Positions 41,567 to 50,556 of a stretch of 64,000 nt of DNA are shown one piece after another. The DNA is from Halostella litorea (GTDB taxonomy: Archaea; Halobacteriota; Halobacteria; Halobacteriales; Natronoarchaeaceae): NCBI RefSeq assembly GCF_004785955.1, contig NZ_ML214300.1, positions 947,789 through 1,011,788 of the forward strand, given 5' to 3'. Under the pieces are notes generated by a model, which saw only the letters and a list, made by a program, of their open reading frames with translations, made no database searches and was not told where the DNA came from. The stretch's first letter is position 1, and every line of letters begins with the position of its first letter. The translations under genes were made by a program, and so were the position numbers.

Positions 41567-42801
41567 AGGCCACCCCCCGCGAACGCGTCCATGTCGGGCG
41601 CGGCGTCGAGGTCGCGCTCGGCGCTCTCCTCGATGACGCTCTCCAAGTCCTTGTCGCCGCGGCCGGAGACGTTGATCACGGTCACGTCGCCCAGTTCGTC
41701 GGGGTGTTCGTGGGCGAACGCGAAGGCGTGGGCCGTCTCCAGCGCGGGGATGATCCCCTCCTCCTGGGAGAGCCGGTGGAACGCCTCCAGCGCGGCGTCG
41801 TCGTCGACGGTGGCCGGCGTCACGCGCCCCTCGTCGACGAGGTGGGCCAGTTCCGGCCCGACGCCGGCGTAGTCCAGCCCCGACGAGACGCTGTGGGACT
41901 CCATCACCTGCCCGTCGGAGTCCTGGAGGAGCTTCGTCCGCGCGCCGTGGAGCACGCCCTCGTCGCCGGTCGACAGCGACGCGGAGTTGGGCGCGACGCC
42001 CGCTTCCTCGTCCACGTCGAGCGAGCTACCGCCCGCCTCGACGGCGTACAGGTCGACGTCCGCGTCGCCGACGAACTCGTGGAACACGCCCATCGTGTTC
42101 GACCCGCCGCCCGCGCAGGCGACGACGCTGTCGGGCAGCCGGCCCGCCCGCTCGCGGACCTGCTCGCGGGCCTCCTCGCTTATCACCGACTGGAAGTCCC
42201 GGACCATCCGCGGGAACGGGTGCGGGCCGACGATGGAGCCGATGACGTAGTGGGTGTCCTCGACGTTCGTCGCCCAGTCGCGCATCGTCTCGTTGATGGC
42301 CTCCTTCAGCGTACCGCGGCCGGCCGTGACGGGGGTGACCTCGGTCCCGTTGAGTCGCATCCGGAACACGTTGGGCCGCTGGCGGTTGATGTCGCGCTCG
42401 CCCATGTACACCTCGCAGGGCATCCCGAGGTGGGCCGCGGCCATCGCCGTCGCGGTGCCGTGCTGGCCCGCGCCCGTCTCGGCGACGATGCGCTCCTTGC
42501 CCATGTACTTCGCCAGCAGCACCTGGCCCAAGGCGTTGTTCAGCTTGTGCGCGCCGCCGTGGACCAGGTCCTCGCGCTTGAGGTACACCTCGCTGTCGTA
42601 GCGCGCCGACAGCTGTTCGGCGCGCTGGAGCGGCGTCGGCCGCCCGCCGAAGTCCCGGAGCCGCCGCCGGAACTCGTCCATGAAGCCGTCCTCGTTGCCT
42701 CTGACGTACCGCTCGTAGGCGTCGGTCAGTTCCTCGACGGCCGGCATCAGCGCCTCCGGCACGTACTGTCCGCCGTACTCCCCGAACTTGCTCGTGCTCA
42801 T
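41563..42801 (-). CDS. trpB: tryptophan synthase beta subunit
   Basis: 412 residues. PLP enzyme that condenses indole and serine. The N-terminus [17 protein letters not shown] is diagnostic of TrpB1. The PLP lysine is in [12 protein letters not shown], the substrate glutamate loop is [13 protein letters not shown], and the phosphate cup is AGGGSNTMG. It is the standard partner of TrpA (not TrpB2). It is coupled to trpA by overlap and lies 42 bases downstream of trpC. Confidence 0.97.
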   Translation of the reverse strand: MSTSKFGEYGGQYVPEALMPAVEELTDAYERYVRGNEDGFMDEFRRRLRDFGGRPTPLQRAEQLSARYDSEVYLKREDLVHGGAHKLNNALGQVLLAKYMGKERIVAETGAGQHGTATAMAAAHLGMPCEVYMGERDINRQRPNVFRMRLNGTEVTPVTAGRGTLKEAINETMRDWATNVEDTHYVIGSIVGPHPFPRMVRDFQSVISEEAREQVRERAGRLPDSVVACAGGGSNTMGVFHEFVGDADVDLYAVEAGGSSLDVDEEAGVAPNSASLSTGDEGVLHGARTKLLQDSDGQVMESHSVSSGLDYAGVGPELAHLVDEGRVTPATVDDDAALEAFHRLSQEEGIIPALETAHAFAFAHEHPDELGDVTVINVSGRGDKDLESVIEESAERDLDAAPDMDAFAGGGL

Positions 42802-42843
42802 CGTGTCCGTCCCGTCGCTCGTGTGGCTCGTTCGTTCATAGTA

Positions 42844-43647
42844 TCAGTGGTCCGTCGGTCGCGTCAGTCGCTCCGCGTTCGCCCGGACGATGTCGGCCGG
42901 CGCCCGCTCGTCGTCCTCGCTCCGTACGCCGTCCATGACCGCCGAGCCGATCAGCAGGCCGTCCGCGCCCGCCGCCCGCATCCGCGCCGCGTCCGCCCGC
43001 GTCCCGATACCGCTCTCGGCGACCAGCGTCACGCCCTCGGGCGCGTCCGGGGCGACGCGCTCAAACGTCCCGAGGTCGACCTCCAGCGCGGCCAGGTCGC
43101 GGTTGTTCACGCCCACGACGTCGGCCCCGGCCTCGACTGCACGGGCCAGTTCCTCGCGGGTGTGGACCTCCACGAGCACCTGAAACCCCCGCTCGCGCGC
43201 GGCCGAGAGCAGGTCGGCCAGGTCGTCGCCGACGAACCGCGCGATCAGCAGGACCGCGTCGGCCGCGACGGCGTCCAGTTGCGACTCGCGCAGGACGAAG
43301 TCCTTCCGGAGCACCGGCACGTCGACGGCCTCGCGGACCGCCCGGAGGTACTCCGGCGACCCGCCGAAGTGGGCCGGTTCGGTCAGCACGGACAGCGCCG
43401 CCGCGCCGCCCTCGACCATCGTCGTCGCCAGTTCGACGGGGTCGGCCTCGGCGGTCCCGTCGGTCGTCGGACTCGTCGGCTTCACCTCCGCGATCACCGG
43501 CACGCGCCCGTCGGCCTCGGCGGCCGCCAGCGCGTTCGGCAGCGAGCGAGCGTCGACGCTCACCCGCGCTCGCCCGTCGTCGCCGCGCTCACGGGCGGCC
43601 TCCAGTATCGACCGCACCGCCGGCGCGACCTCGTCGGCGTTCATCAT
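42844..43647 (-). CDS. trpC: indole-3-glycerol-phosphate synthase
   Basis: 267 residues. Barrel enzyme forming indole-3-glycerol phosphate from CdRP. Visible: [14 protein letters not shown] (substrate lysine), [51 protein letters not shown] and [12 protein letters not shown]. First gene of trpCBA-ADH synthase on this strand. The two ATGs in tandem (43647 and 43644) are equivalent choices. A TATA-like TTATGTAC 22-29 bases upstream indicates a leaderless transcript. The other trp genes (trpD, E, F, G) are not in the window. Confidence 0.96.
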   Translation of the reverse strand: MMNADEVAPAVRSILEAARERGDDGRARVSVDARSLPNALAAAEADGRVPVIAEVKPTSPTTDGTAEADPVELATTMVEGGAAALSVLTEPAHFGGSPEYLRAVREAVDVPVLRKDFVLRESQLDAVAADAVLLIARFVGDDLADLLSAARERGFQVLVEVHTREELARAVEAGADVVGVNNRDLAALEVDLGTFERVAPDAPEGVTLVAESGIGTRADAARMRAAGADGLLIGSAVMDGVRSEDDERAPADIVRANAERLTRPTDH

Positions 43648-43648
43648 C

Positions 43649-43676
43649 GTACATTAACGGACGGATTTGTACATAA
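43649..43676 (-). promoter_or_regulatory. trpCBA promoter with GTACA/TGTAC dyad
   Basis: GTACA (43649-43653) and TGTAC (43668-43672) are inverted around 14 bases, and the right arm is part of the minus-strand TATA-like TTATGTAC (43676-43669). The dyad spans from the box to just before the start codon, where a tryptophan-responsive repressor could act. The arms are short, so chance is possible. Confidence 0.4.
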
Positions 43677-43732
43677 GACTTGCGGGCCGGAGCGGGAGTC
43701 GAAGCGGTCTCACCGGCAGAACTAAGTGGGAG

Positions 43733-43767
43733 TGTAAAGTAGACTTTACTGTAAAGGTGGCTTTACA
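43733..43767 (+). promoter_or_regulatory. two tandem GTAAAG-N4-CTTTAC operators
   Basis: GTAAAGTAGACTTTAC (43734-43749) and GTAAAGGTGGCTTTAC (43751-43766) are both perfect GTAAAG-N4-CTTTAC palindromes, one base apart. The second spans the expected TATA position, 23-40 bases before the ATG at 43790. They most likely bind the Xre-type regulator encoded by the second gene of the operon they precede, with two dimers side by side. Confidence 0.7.
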
Positions 43768-43789
43768 CCACTTTTCCCGCCCAACACCC

Positions 43790-44206
43790 ATGACTGAAAC
43801 AGCACTCTCGGCAAAGGAACGGGTCGCAAGCCGCCGGCACTACCGCCGGCTCATGTTCGGCAGCATCGCCGTCGCGGTCGTCCTCTCGCTTTCGCTTCGC
43901 TTCCTCGACTACCCGCTGATCGGCGAGGCCGTGTACTGGCTCGGCATCGTCGGCTTCGCCGCCGCGGCGTGGCTCTCCCCGGTGGAGCTGTTCGACGAGC
44001 GCGACAACGAGGTCGAACGCCGGGCGAGCCAGACGACGTTAGGGGTCATCGGCGTCGTCCTCGTCGTCGGCGCGTCGGCGTCCCGCACGCTCGCCGCGCT
44101 GGATATCTACACGATGCCGGCGGCCGTCTGGGGCGCGCTGTACGGCTACGTCCTCGTGTTCGTGGTGTTCGGCGTCGCCTACACCTGGGTGAGCCGCCGC
44201 TCATGA
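43790..44206 (+). CDS. DUF2178-like four-helix membrane protein
   Basis: 138 residues with four hydrophobic segments (about 20-38, 45-60, 80-98 and 110-130) and a cytoplasmic loop LFDERDNEVERRASQTTL. That loop, with acidic and basic clusters after helix two, is the signature I remember for DUF2178. Such proteins are commonly encoded just before a small Xre regulator, as here (ATGA overlap). Membrane/regulator pairs of this type may sense an envelope signal. Controlled by the two dyads upstream. Confidence 0.8.
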   Translation: MTETALSAKERVASRRHYRRLMFGSIAVAVVLSLSLRFLDYPLIGEAVYWLGIVGFAAAAWLSPVELFDERDNEVERRASQTTLGVIGVVLVVGASASRTLAALDIYTMPAAVWGALYGYVLVFVVFGVAYTWVSRRS

Positions 44207-44403
44207 GAAACGACCTCCGCGAGCGGCGCGACCGCGCGGACATGAGCCAGGCCGACCTCGCCGCGGCGGTCGACGTGACCCGGCAGACGATCAACTCGAT
44301 CGAGCGCGAGCGCTACGACCCCTCGCTCGAACTCGCGTTCAAGCTCGCCGACCACTTCGACTGCCGGATCGAGGACCTGTTCTTCCCGGAGTCGGCGGAC
44401 TGA
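44203..44403 (+). CDS. small Xre-family helix-turn-helix regulator
   Basis: 66 residues, just one Cro/CI-type HTH domain: MRNDLRERRDRADMSQADLA, then AAVDVTRQTINSIERERYDP and LAFKLADHFDCRIEDLFF. It belongs to the short YozG/PBSX-like group that works with a membrane partner. Translationally coupled to the DUF2178-like gene. The tandem palindromes in front of the operon are the natural binding site, so autorepression is likely, though this is inferred. Confidence 0.9.
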   Translation: MRNDLRERRDRADMSQADLAAAVDVTRQTINSIERERYDPSLELAFKLADHFDCRIEDLFFPESAD

Positions 44404-44426
44404 CGCCCGCCGGTTTGGGCCGCCGG

Positions 44427-45593
44427 TCAGGGCCTGAACACGGGCCGGACGCAGCCGTCCTCCTTGTGCTTGAACAGGTCGTACCCCTCGGGCGACTCCG
44501 CCAGCGGGAGCTCGTGGGTCGCCAGGTAGGAGGGGTCCATCTCGCCCTCGGCGACGTGGTCGAGCAGTTGCGGCACGTACCGCTGGCCGTGCTGCTGGGC
44601 GGTCCGGACGGTGAGCCCCTTGTTCACCGCGACCCCGAGCGGGAACTTGTCCATCACGCCGTACACCCCCAGTACGGACAGCGTCCCCCCCTTGCGGCAG
44701 GCCCGCATCGCCTGCCGGAGCGCCTCGCCGCGGTCCGTGTGCAGACGCAACCGCTGTTTCGCGCGGTCGTAGGCGTGGGCCACGCCGGTGCCGTGGGCCT
44801 CCATCCCCACCGCGTCGATGCAGGCGTCGGGCCCGCGGCCGCCGGTCCGGCGCTTGAGTTCGTCGACGACGTCGACTTCGGTGTAATCTATCGTCTCCGC
44901 GCCGGCGTGCTCCTCGGCCATCGCCAGGCGCTCCGGGAGCCGGTCTATCGCGATCACCCGCTCGGCACCCATGAGCGCGGCGCTCTCCTGGGCCATCAGC
45001 CCGACGCCGCCACAGCCCCACACCGCGACCACGTCGCCGTCCTCTATGTCGCAGAAGTCCGCGCCCATGTAGCCCGTGGGCCACGCGTCCGAGGCGAACA
45101 GCGCCTGCTGGTCGTCGAGTTCGTCCGGGACGTGGAAGCAGTTGGTGTCGGCGTGGGGCACCCGCACGTACTCGGCATGGGACCCCGCGTAGCCGCCGAA
45201 GGCGTGCGTGTAGCCGTAGATGCCCGCCGTCGCGTCGCCGAGCACCGGTTCCTGGAGCGACGCGTTCGGGTTCGTGTTGTCACAGAGCGACCACAGGTCG
45301 TCCGCGCAGTACGCGCAGTTGCCACAGCCGACGAACGACGGGACGACCACGCGGTCGCCGACCGACACGTCCTCGACCTTGCGGCCGACTTCGGCGACCT
45401 CGCCCATGAACTCGTGGCCGATCACGTCGCCCTCCCGCATCGTCGGGAGGTAGCCGTTGAGGATGTGGAGGTCGGAGCCACAGGCCGACGATAGCGACAC
45501 CCGCAGGACGACGTCCCGGGGGTTCACCACCTCGGGGTCGGGCACCTCCGTGACGCGGAGGTCGTCGACCCCCTCCCAGCAGAGCGCCCTCAC
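44427..45593 (-). CDS. zinc-dependent alcohol/formaldehyde dehydrogenase (MDR family)
   Basis: 388 residues, GTG start overlapping the upstream SRPBCC stop. Catalytic zinc ligands are in SLSSACGSDLH and GHEFMGEVAEVG; the structural zinc lobe has CGNCAYCADDLWSLC. The NAD motif is VWGCGGVGLMAQ. The long insert between the zinc lobe and the Rossmann half (about 105-170) is the feature of the glutathione-independent formaldehyde dehydrogenase subgroup. The true substrate may be another alcohol or aldehyde. Confidence 0.9.
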   Translation of the reverse strand: MRALCWEGVDDLRVTEVPDPEVVNPRDVVLRVSLSSACGSDLHILNGYLPTMREGDVIGHEFMGEVAEVGRKVEDVSVGDRVVVPSFVGCGNCAYCADDLWSLCDNTNPNASLQEPVLGDATAGIYGYTHAFGGYAGSHAEYVRVPHADTNCFHVPDELDDQQALFASDAWPTGYMGADFCDIEDGDVVAVWGCGGVGLMAQESAALMGAERVIAIDRLPERLAMAEEHAGAETIDYTEVDVVDELKRRTGGRGPDACIDAVGMEAHGTGVAHAYDRAKQRLRLHTDRGEALRQAMRACRKGGTLSVLGVYGVMDKFPLGVAVNKGLTVRTAQQHGQRYVPQLLDHVAEGEMDPSYLATHELPLAESPEGYDLFKHKEDGCVRPVFRP

Positions 45594-46312
45594 AGCCGAT
45601 CACCCCGGCCGCGGCCCGACGGGTTCCCGTCCAGCGTCGGCGTCTCGCCCGCCTCGGCGAGGCTCCGGCAGCGCCGCAGCGCCTCCCCGACCAGCACCTC
45701 GGGCACGACGCCGAACACCGACATCGCGGCGTCCCCGACCGACCCGCCCGGCGGGTCGAACCGGATCCGGAGCGTCACCTCCGTCCCCTGGTCCCCGGGA
45801 GCGTCCGCGAAGCGTACCGACCACTCGTTGGGCACGGTCGCGCCGGGTTCGGACTCCCAGCGCAGGGCCTCGCCGGGGCTGTCCTCCGTGATCCGCGCGT
45901 TCCACGCGACGGGCCGCCCGAGCGGCTCCGCCACCGTCCAGCGCTGGCGGTCCTCGCCGGCGGCCCTCACGTCCGCGAACCCCGCCAGCAACCGGTCGAG
46001 TTCGTCGGGGTCGCGCCACCGCTCGTACAGGTCGTCGGCCGACGCCCGGACCGTGACGGCCCGCTCTACCGTCTGCGCATCCGGCGGCGCGCCGGCCCGT
46101 TCGGTCGCCGAGCCCCGGCCGCGGACGCTCCGGTAGAGCAGCCAGCCGCCCGCGGCCGCGAGCGCCGCCCCGCCTGCCGAGCGCCGGCGGACGCCCGCCG
46201 CGACGAGCGCCCCGCCCACGACCGCGACGGCTAGCCGCGCGCCGGACAGCCCCTGTTTCCCAGTTTCGTTGCTTCCGGTTCCGACGGACTCGGCCCCATG
46301 TTCCGCCGTCAT
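45590..46312 (-). CDS. SRPBCC (polyketide cyclase-like) protein with N-terminal membrane segment
   Basis: 240 residues. One or two hydrophobic segments at about 24-60 (LAVAVVGGALVAAGVRRR and AALAAAGGWLLY) anchor it. A START/SRPBCC domain follows: VERAVTVRASADDLYERWRD, then WTVAEPLGRPVAWNARITED and TEVTLRIRFDPPG. Such domains bind hydrophobic ligands. The stop overlaps the alcohol dehydrogenase start (GTGA), suggesting a shared metabolic task. The 203 bases upstream, to 46515, hold nothing I can identify apart from promoters. Confidence 0.83.
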   Translation of the reverse strand: MTAEHGAESVGTGSNETGKQGLSGARLAVAVVGGALVAAGVRRRSAGGAALAAAGGWLLYRSVRGRGSATERAGAPPDAQTVERAVTVRASADDLYERWRDPDELDRLLAGFADVRAAGEDRQRWTVAEPLGRPVAWNARITEDSPGEALRWESEPGATVPNEWSVRFADAPGDQGTEVTLRIRFDPPGGSVGDAAMSVFGVVPEVLVGEALRRCRSLAEAGETPTLDGNPSGRGRGDRL

Positions 46313-46515
46313 ACTGTTCCCCCCGTTCCCGTGCGGGCGTCGGCTCCCCACCCCCCGCCCGGCGTCGTACGGTCGAACGCGTCCATGCGTATCCCCGTCC
46401 GAGGGACCACAGGGGCCGCATTGTATGTTGGGCCGCACGCGCCGACAGGTCCGGGAGCTGTGATCCCCGCCGGGGCGTGCGAACGTTGAAGTCCGCGACC
46501 GCCCACCGCCGAGGT

Positions 46516-46974
46516 ATGGAAGACGCCGGCATCTACGCGCGGGAGTCGCCGTACCTCGACCGCCACGTCCAGGTCGGGGTCGCGAGCGGCCGGGTCGTGA
46601 GCGTCTCGTTCCCCGAGGACCCGGCCGACGACGCCGAGGGCGAGCACGAACTGCTGGACCGGATCTTCGCCTACCTGGAGGGCCAGGAGGACGACTTCGC
46701 GGACGTGCGGGTCGCGCTCACCGTCCCCACGGACCGGCGGTCGGTCCTCGAAACCGTCCGGGACCTCCCGTACGGCGAGGGCGTGACCGTGCAGGCGCTG
46801 GCCCGGATGACGCCCGGACTGGACGCCGAGGCGGACGAGGACCTGCGGCTCGTCCGGTCCGCGCTGGCGGACAACCCCGCGCCGCTGCTCATCCCCGACC
46901 ACCGCGTCGGCGACGGCCCGAGCGCCGCGCCGCCCGCCGTCGAACAGCGCCTGCGGTCGCTGGAGGGGCTGTAG
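46516..46974 (+). CDS. MGMT-family protein lacking the acceptor cysteine
   Basis: 152 residues with the Ogt/MGMT C-terminal fold: the DNA-binding element LPYGEGVTVQALARMTPG, the conserved asparagine in LADNPAPLL and the active-site segment, which here reads IPDHRV where methyltransferases have IPCHRV, so the alkyl-accepting cysteine is Asp128. It thus resembles alkyltransferase-like (ATL) proteins, which bind O6-alkylguanine and recruit nucleotide excision repair, though those usually have Trp or Ala at this site. The N-terminal domain is short. Alternatively it is a haloarchaeal branch with another role. Confidence 0.85.
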   Translation: MEDAGIYARESPYLDRHVQVGVASGRVVSVSFPEDPADDAEGEHELLDRIFAYLEGQEDDFADVRVALTVPTDRRSVLETVRDLPYGEGVTVQALARMTPGLDAEADEDLRLVRSALADNPAPLLIPDHRVGDGPSAAPPAVEQRLRSLEGL

Positions 46975-47331
46975 CTACCGCGCCTCAATCCGCGGCCGGA
47001 CGAACACCTCGTAGACGTACAGCGAGAACGCGGCCAGCAACAGCAAACTCACCGCGCCGTCGCCGACCGCCGGGTCGGCGGCGACAAGCAGGTACGCCTG
47101 CACGAGTCCGGCAGCGACGAAGAGGCCGCCCGCCACCCGCATCCGCCCCGCGCCGGGGTTCCGGACGCGCAGCAGGACGCCGAAGCCGACCATCACCAGC
47201 GAGAAGGTCGCGTCGGTCAGCAGCGTCGCGGTCGCGTCGTTCGTGGCGAGGGCATAGCCCGCGGCGACGAGGTAGACGACGGCGGCGGCGACGGTCAGGC
47301 CGCGCACGTCGACGTCGTCCAGCGACACCAT
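46975..47331 (-). CDS. four-helix membrane protein of unknown function
   Basis: 118 residues, starting MVSLDDVDVRGLTVAAAVVY. Hydrophobic segments near 11-28, 38-54, 66-84 and 92-108 alternate with short charged loops (RVRNPGAGRMR is basic). Ends FVRPRIEAR. The stop abuts the MGMT-like stop (convergent, no gap). No family recognised. Confidence 0.72.
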   Translation of the reverse strand: MVSLDDVDVRGLTVAAAVVYLVAAGYALATNDATATLLTDATFSLVMVGFGVLLRVRNPGAGRMRVAGGLFVAAGLVQAYLLVAADPAVGDGAVSLLLLAAFSLYVYEVFVRPRIEAR

Positions 47332-47377
47332 GCCGGGTGCAACTCGCAGCCGCGACAAGTGTCTTTCCATGGGCCGG

Positions 47378-48253
47378 CTACCCGCCCAACCGCTCCGCGA
47401 CGGGCCCCTCGCGGACGACGAACTCCAGGGCGTTGACGAGGTAGTGGGCGACGACGACGGCGAGGAAGCTCCCGGTGACGACGAACGCCGCCGCGAGCAC
47501 GAACCCCAGCGCGCCCGTGACGGCGACGCCGCCCGGCCCCTGCATTCCATGACCCAGGGCGAACGCCGCCGTCGAGACGACCGCCATCGCCCACGGCGAG
47601 ACGGCGAAGCCGGTCGACACCGCGCCGACCAGCGCCGCGCGAAAGAGCAGTTCCTCGAAGACCGCGATCACCGGCAGGACGGTCCCGAGCAGGACCACCC
47701 ACCCCGTCGCGCTCTCCGGCGCGAGCAGCGCCCGGAGTTCGTCGTTCGGCTCGACGCCCGCCCGGCGCAACGCGGCGGCGGCCGCCTCGTTGCCGGCGTA
47801 CAGCGCGACGCCGAGGCCGACCCCGACCGCAAGCGCCGGCCAGCCCGTGCTCGCCGGCGTCGGCTCGATCCCCAGCGCCGCCGCCGGGACGCCCGTGTAC
47901 AGCGCCGCGCCGACGAGCACCGCGCCGAACAGCCCCTGCGAGAGCGCCACGTTCGCGAGCAGTACGCCCGACGTCATCCCGGACCGTTCGTCCGGTCGAA
48001 GCGTCTCGTGGGACGGCGACCCCGGCGGAAACGGGTTGTGGGGCCCGCCCACGACTTCGGCGTCCCCGTCCCGGGGGTCGGCGACGCCGCCGTCGACGGC
48101 CTCCGCGTCGGGCGACGTGGGATCGCCTCGGACCTCATCGGACCGTGAGCGCGGCCGCTCGGCGGTCATCGAAGTCTGTGTCGCACGCGAGAGCAGCAGA
48201 AGTAAGGAGACGACGACGAAGGCGACGCCCGTAAACGTCGCCCAGTCGGCCAC
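47378..48253 (-). CDS. CPBP-family intramembrane protease (Abi/CAAX-like)
   Basis: 291 residues. After an N-terminal helix and a long polar loop (about 28-92) there is a core of six or seven helices. It contains the metal motifs of the CPBP family: EELLFRAALVGAV, then the histidine in ALGHGMQGPGG, and VVAHYLVNALEF. Eukaryotic relatives (Rce1) trim CAAX proteins; prokaryotic ones have varied and mostly unknown targets. It is 3 bases downstream of lonB on the same strand and therefore probably co-transcribed, placing two membrane proteases together. Confidence 0.9.
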   Translation of the reverse strand: MADWATFTGVAFVVVSLLLLLSRATQTSMTAERPRSRSDEVRGDPTSPDAEAVDGGVADPRDGDAEVVGGPHNPFPPGSPSHETLRPDERSGMTSGVLLANVALSQGLFGAVLVGAALYTGVPAAALGIEPTPASTGWPALAVGVGLGVALYAGNEAAAAALRRAGVEPNDELRALLAPESATGWVVLLGTVLPVIAVFEELLFRAALVGAVSTGFAVSPWAMAVVSTAAFALGHGMQGPGGVAVTGALGFVLAAAFVVTGSFLAVVVAHYLVNALEFVVREGPVAERLGG

Positions 48254-48256
48254 GCG

Positions 48257-50389
48257 TTACTGCGGGCTGGGGCTACCGCGGCCGACCTGCCGTTCGAGGG
48301 CGGAGCCGGTGATGCTCTTGATGCGGTCGACCAGCCCGTCCTTCTCGGTCTCGCCGGCCAGCGCCACCTCCAGCACCTCGCTGATGTGGGTGACCGGGAC
48401 GATCTCGACCTGTTCCTCGTACTCCTCCTCGATCATCACGTCCTGCTCGTTGGCGGCCGGGATGATCACCGTGTCGAGGCCGGCCTTCGCGGCGGCCTCG
48501 ATCTTGTGGGTGACGCCGCCGACCGGGAGCACGTCGCCCCGGACCGACAGCGACCCGGTCATCGCCAGGTCCTGCCGGACCGGCGCGTCCTCCAGCGCGG
48601 AGACGACGGCCGTCGCGACCGTGATGGAGGCGGAGTCGCCGTCGACGCCCCCCTCGCCCGCCTGAACGAACTGGATGTGGACGTCCTTCTCCGAGATGTC
48701 CTCGTCGGAGAACTTCTTGATGATCGCGGAGACGTTCTGGACGGCCTCCTCGGCCATCTCCTGCAACTGGCCGGTGGCGATCACCTGGCCGGGCCCCTGG
48801 GAGGGGGTCACCTCGGCCATCACGGGGAGGACGATGCCGCTGTCCTCGCCCATGACCGCCAGGCCGTTGACGCGGCCGACCACGTCGCCCTTGTTGACGG
48901 TGAGCTCGTAGTCCTTCCGGCGCTCGATGTAGTCGTCCGCGAGCTGCTGTTCGATGGAGCGGCTGCGGCGCTTGGCCTGCAGCACGTGGTCGCGGGTGGT
49001 GAACTCGGCGTCCTCGGCGCGGGCGATGTCGCCCGCGACGCGGACCAGCCCGCCCAGGTCGCGCAGCTTCAGCGTCAGGTGCTCCTTGCGGCCCGCGCGG
49101 CGCTTGGCTTCGAGGATGACCTCCTCGATGGCCTCGGGCGTGTAGTGGGGCAGGCGGCCGTCCTTCTCGACCTCCTGGGCGATGAACCGCGCGTACTTGC
49201 GGCGCATCTCCGGGGTGTCCTCGATGGTGTCGTCCATGTACACCTCGTACCCGTACCCCTTGATGCGCGAGCGGAGCGCGGGGTGCATGTTCTCCATCGC
49301 GTCTAAGTTCCCCGCCGCGATCATGATGAAGTCACAGGGGACGGGCTCGGTCTGGACCATCGCGCCCGAGGAGCGCTCGGACTGGCCCGTGATCGCGAAC
49401 TCGCCCTCCTGGATCGCGGTCATCAGCTTCTGCTGGCTGCGGATGTCGAGGGTGTTTATCTCGTCGACGAACAGGACGCCCTTGTTCGCCTTGTGGATCG
49501 CGCCGGGCTCGACGCGGTCGTGGCTGGGCGTCTCCATGCCGCCGGACTGGAACGGGTCGTGGCGGACGTCGCCCAGCAGCGCGCCGGCGTGGGCACCCGT
49601 CGCGTCCTCGAACGGCGCGGTGCTCTCGTCGGCGGCGTTGACGATGAGGTTCGGGATCATCGCGTCGCTGCCGCGGTTGGAGTAGCGGAAGGCGAGATAC
49701 ACGACGCCGGCCGCGAGGATGCCAAGCAGGATGCTCGCGGGCGACAGCAGCGTGTAGCCAAGCACGATGGCGATGATGATCCACATCAAAAACGAGCGCA
49801 TCCGGTTTTTCTTCCGGGCCTCGTCCTTGTGGGCCTCGACTATCTGCTCGCCTTTCCCGGCCGGCACCGTCCGGACCTTCGGCTCGTTGCCGTCGTCCGG
49901 GTTGTGGTAGACGAGCACGTCCTGGAGGTCCTCCTTCGGGAGGAGCTCGCTCATCGCCTTCGCCAGCATCGACTTCCCCGTCCCCGGGGTGCCGATCATC
50001 ATCACGTGGCGGCGCTGCTTGGCGGCCTTCTTGACGATGTCCCGTGCGTCGTCCTGCCCGATGACCTGGTCGACGAGCTTGTCCGGCACGTCGATGTCCT
50101 CGGTCGACTCTATCTGGAGCCCCCCGAGCAGGTTGTCCTCCTCGGAGTCGTCGACGATCTCCGCGTCGACCTCGCTCCCGAGGTCAGCCAGCGGGTCCTC
50201 CTCGGCCTCCGCGTCCGACGCCTCGGCGCGGGGGCGCTCGTCGGGGTTCGGAGCGTCGTCCGGCTCCCGGGTCTCGTCCGGGCCCCGAGCGACGCCCTCC
50301 TCTTCGTCGGCGGGGACGTCGGCCCCCTCGCCGGGGTCGTGTTCCGCCGACTCGGGGGAGACGTCGTCCGTGTCCGTATCGTTGCTCAT
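48257..50389 (-). CDS. lonB: LonB: membrane-bound archaeal Lon protease
   Basis: 710 residues. An acidic disordered N-terminal extension (about 1-90) precedes an AAA+ domain (Walker A GTPGTGKSM at 133-141). Two membrane helices (about 198-235, with MWIIIAIVLGYTLL) are inserted in that domain between Walker A and B, as in all LonB. VDEINTLDIRSQQKLMTAIQ is the Walker B region. The C-terminal protease domain has the catalytic serine in GGVDGDSASITVA and the downstream lysine. In Haloferax LonB is essential and controls carotenoid content through phytoene synthase. The 167-base upstream region contains a TATA-like GTATATC. Confidence 0.96.
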   Translation of the reverse strand: MSNDTDTDDVSPESAEHDPGEGADVPADEEEGVARGPDETREPDDAPNPDERPRAEASDAEAEEDPLADLGSEVDAEIVDDSEEDNLLGGLQIESTEDIDVPDKLVDQVIGQDDARDIVKKAAKQRRHVMMIGTPGTGKSMLAKAMSELLPKEDLQDVLVYHNPDDGNEPKVRTVPAGKGEQIVEAHKDEARKKNRMRSFLMWIIIAIVLGYTLLSPASILLGILAAGVVYLAFRYSNRGSDAMIPNLIVNAADESTAPFEDATGAHAGALLGDVRHDPFQSGGMETPSHDRVEPGAIHKANKGVLFVDEINTLDIRSQQKLMTAIQEGEFAITGQSERSSGAMVQTEPVPCDFIMIAAGNLDAMENMHPALRSRIKGYGYEVYMDDTIEDTPEMRRKYARFIAQEVEKDGRLPHYTPEAIEEVILEAKRRAGRKEHLTLKLRDLGGLVRVAGDIARAEDAEFTTRDHVLQAKRRSRSIEQQLADDYIERRKDYELTVNKGDVVGRVNGLAVMGEDSGIVLPVMAEVTPSQGPGQVIATGQLQEMAEEAVQNVSAIIKKFSDEDISEKDVHIQFVQAGEGGVDGDSASITVATAVVSALEDAPVRQDLAMTGSLSVRGDVLPVGGVTHKIEAAAKAGLDTVIIPAANEQDVMIEEEYEEQVEIVPVTHISEVLEVALAGETEKDGLVDRIKSITGSALERQVGRGSPSPQ

Positions 50390-50526
50390 AGAATGCTTTG
50401 CTGGCTGATCCGAAGGCTGGGGAACTGATATACTTTCTCCCTGCTTTCCCGATCTCCCATACGCCTAGAAACACCAGTACAGTAACTGTAGCCCCCGATC
50501 TCCCCGAACCCCCGGACTCGCCACCC

Positions 50527-50533
50527 TTATAAA
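50527..50533 (+). promoter_or_regulatory. TATA box of nadM
   Basis: TTATAAA centred 27 bases before the ATG at 50557, the clearest archaeal TATA box in this part of the window; implies a leaderless transcript for nadM. Confidence 0.7.
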
Positions 50534-50556
50534 CAGACAGGTCCCAGGTACGAACG

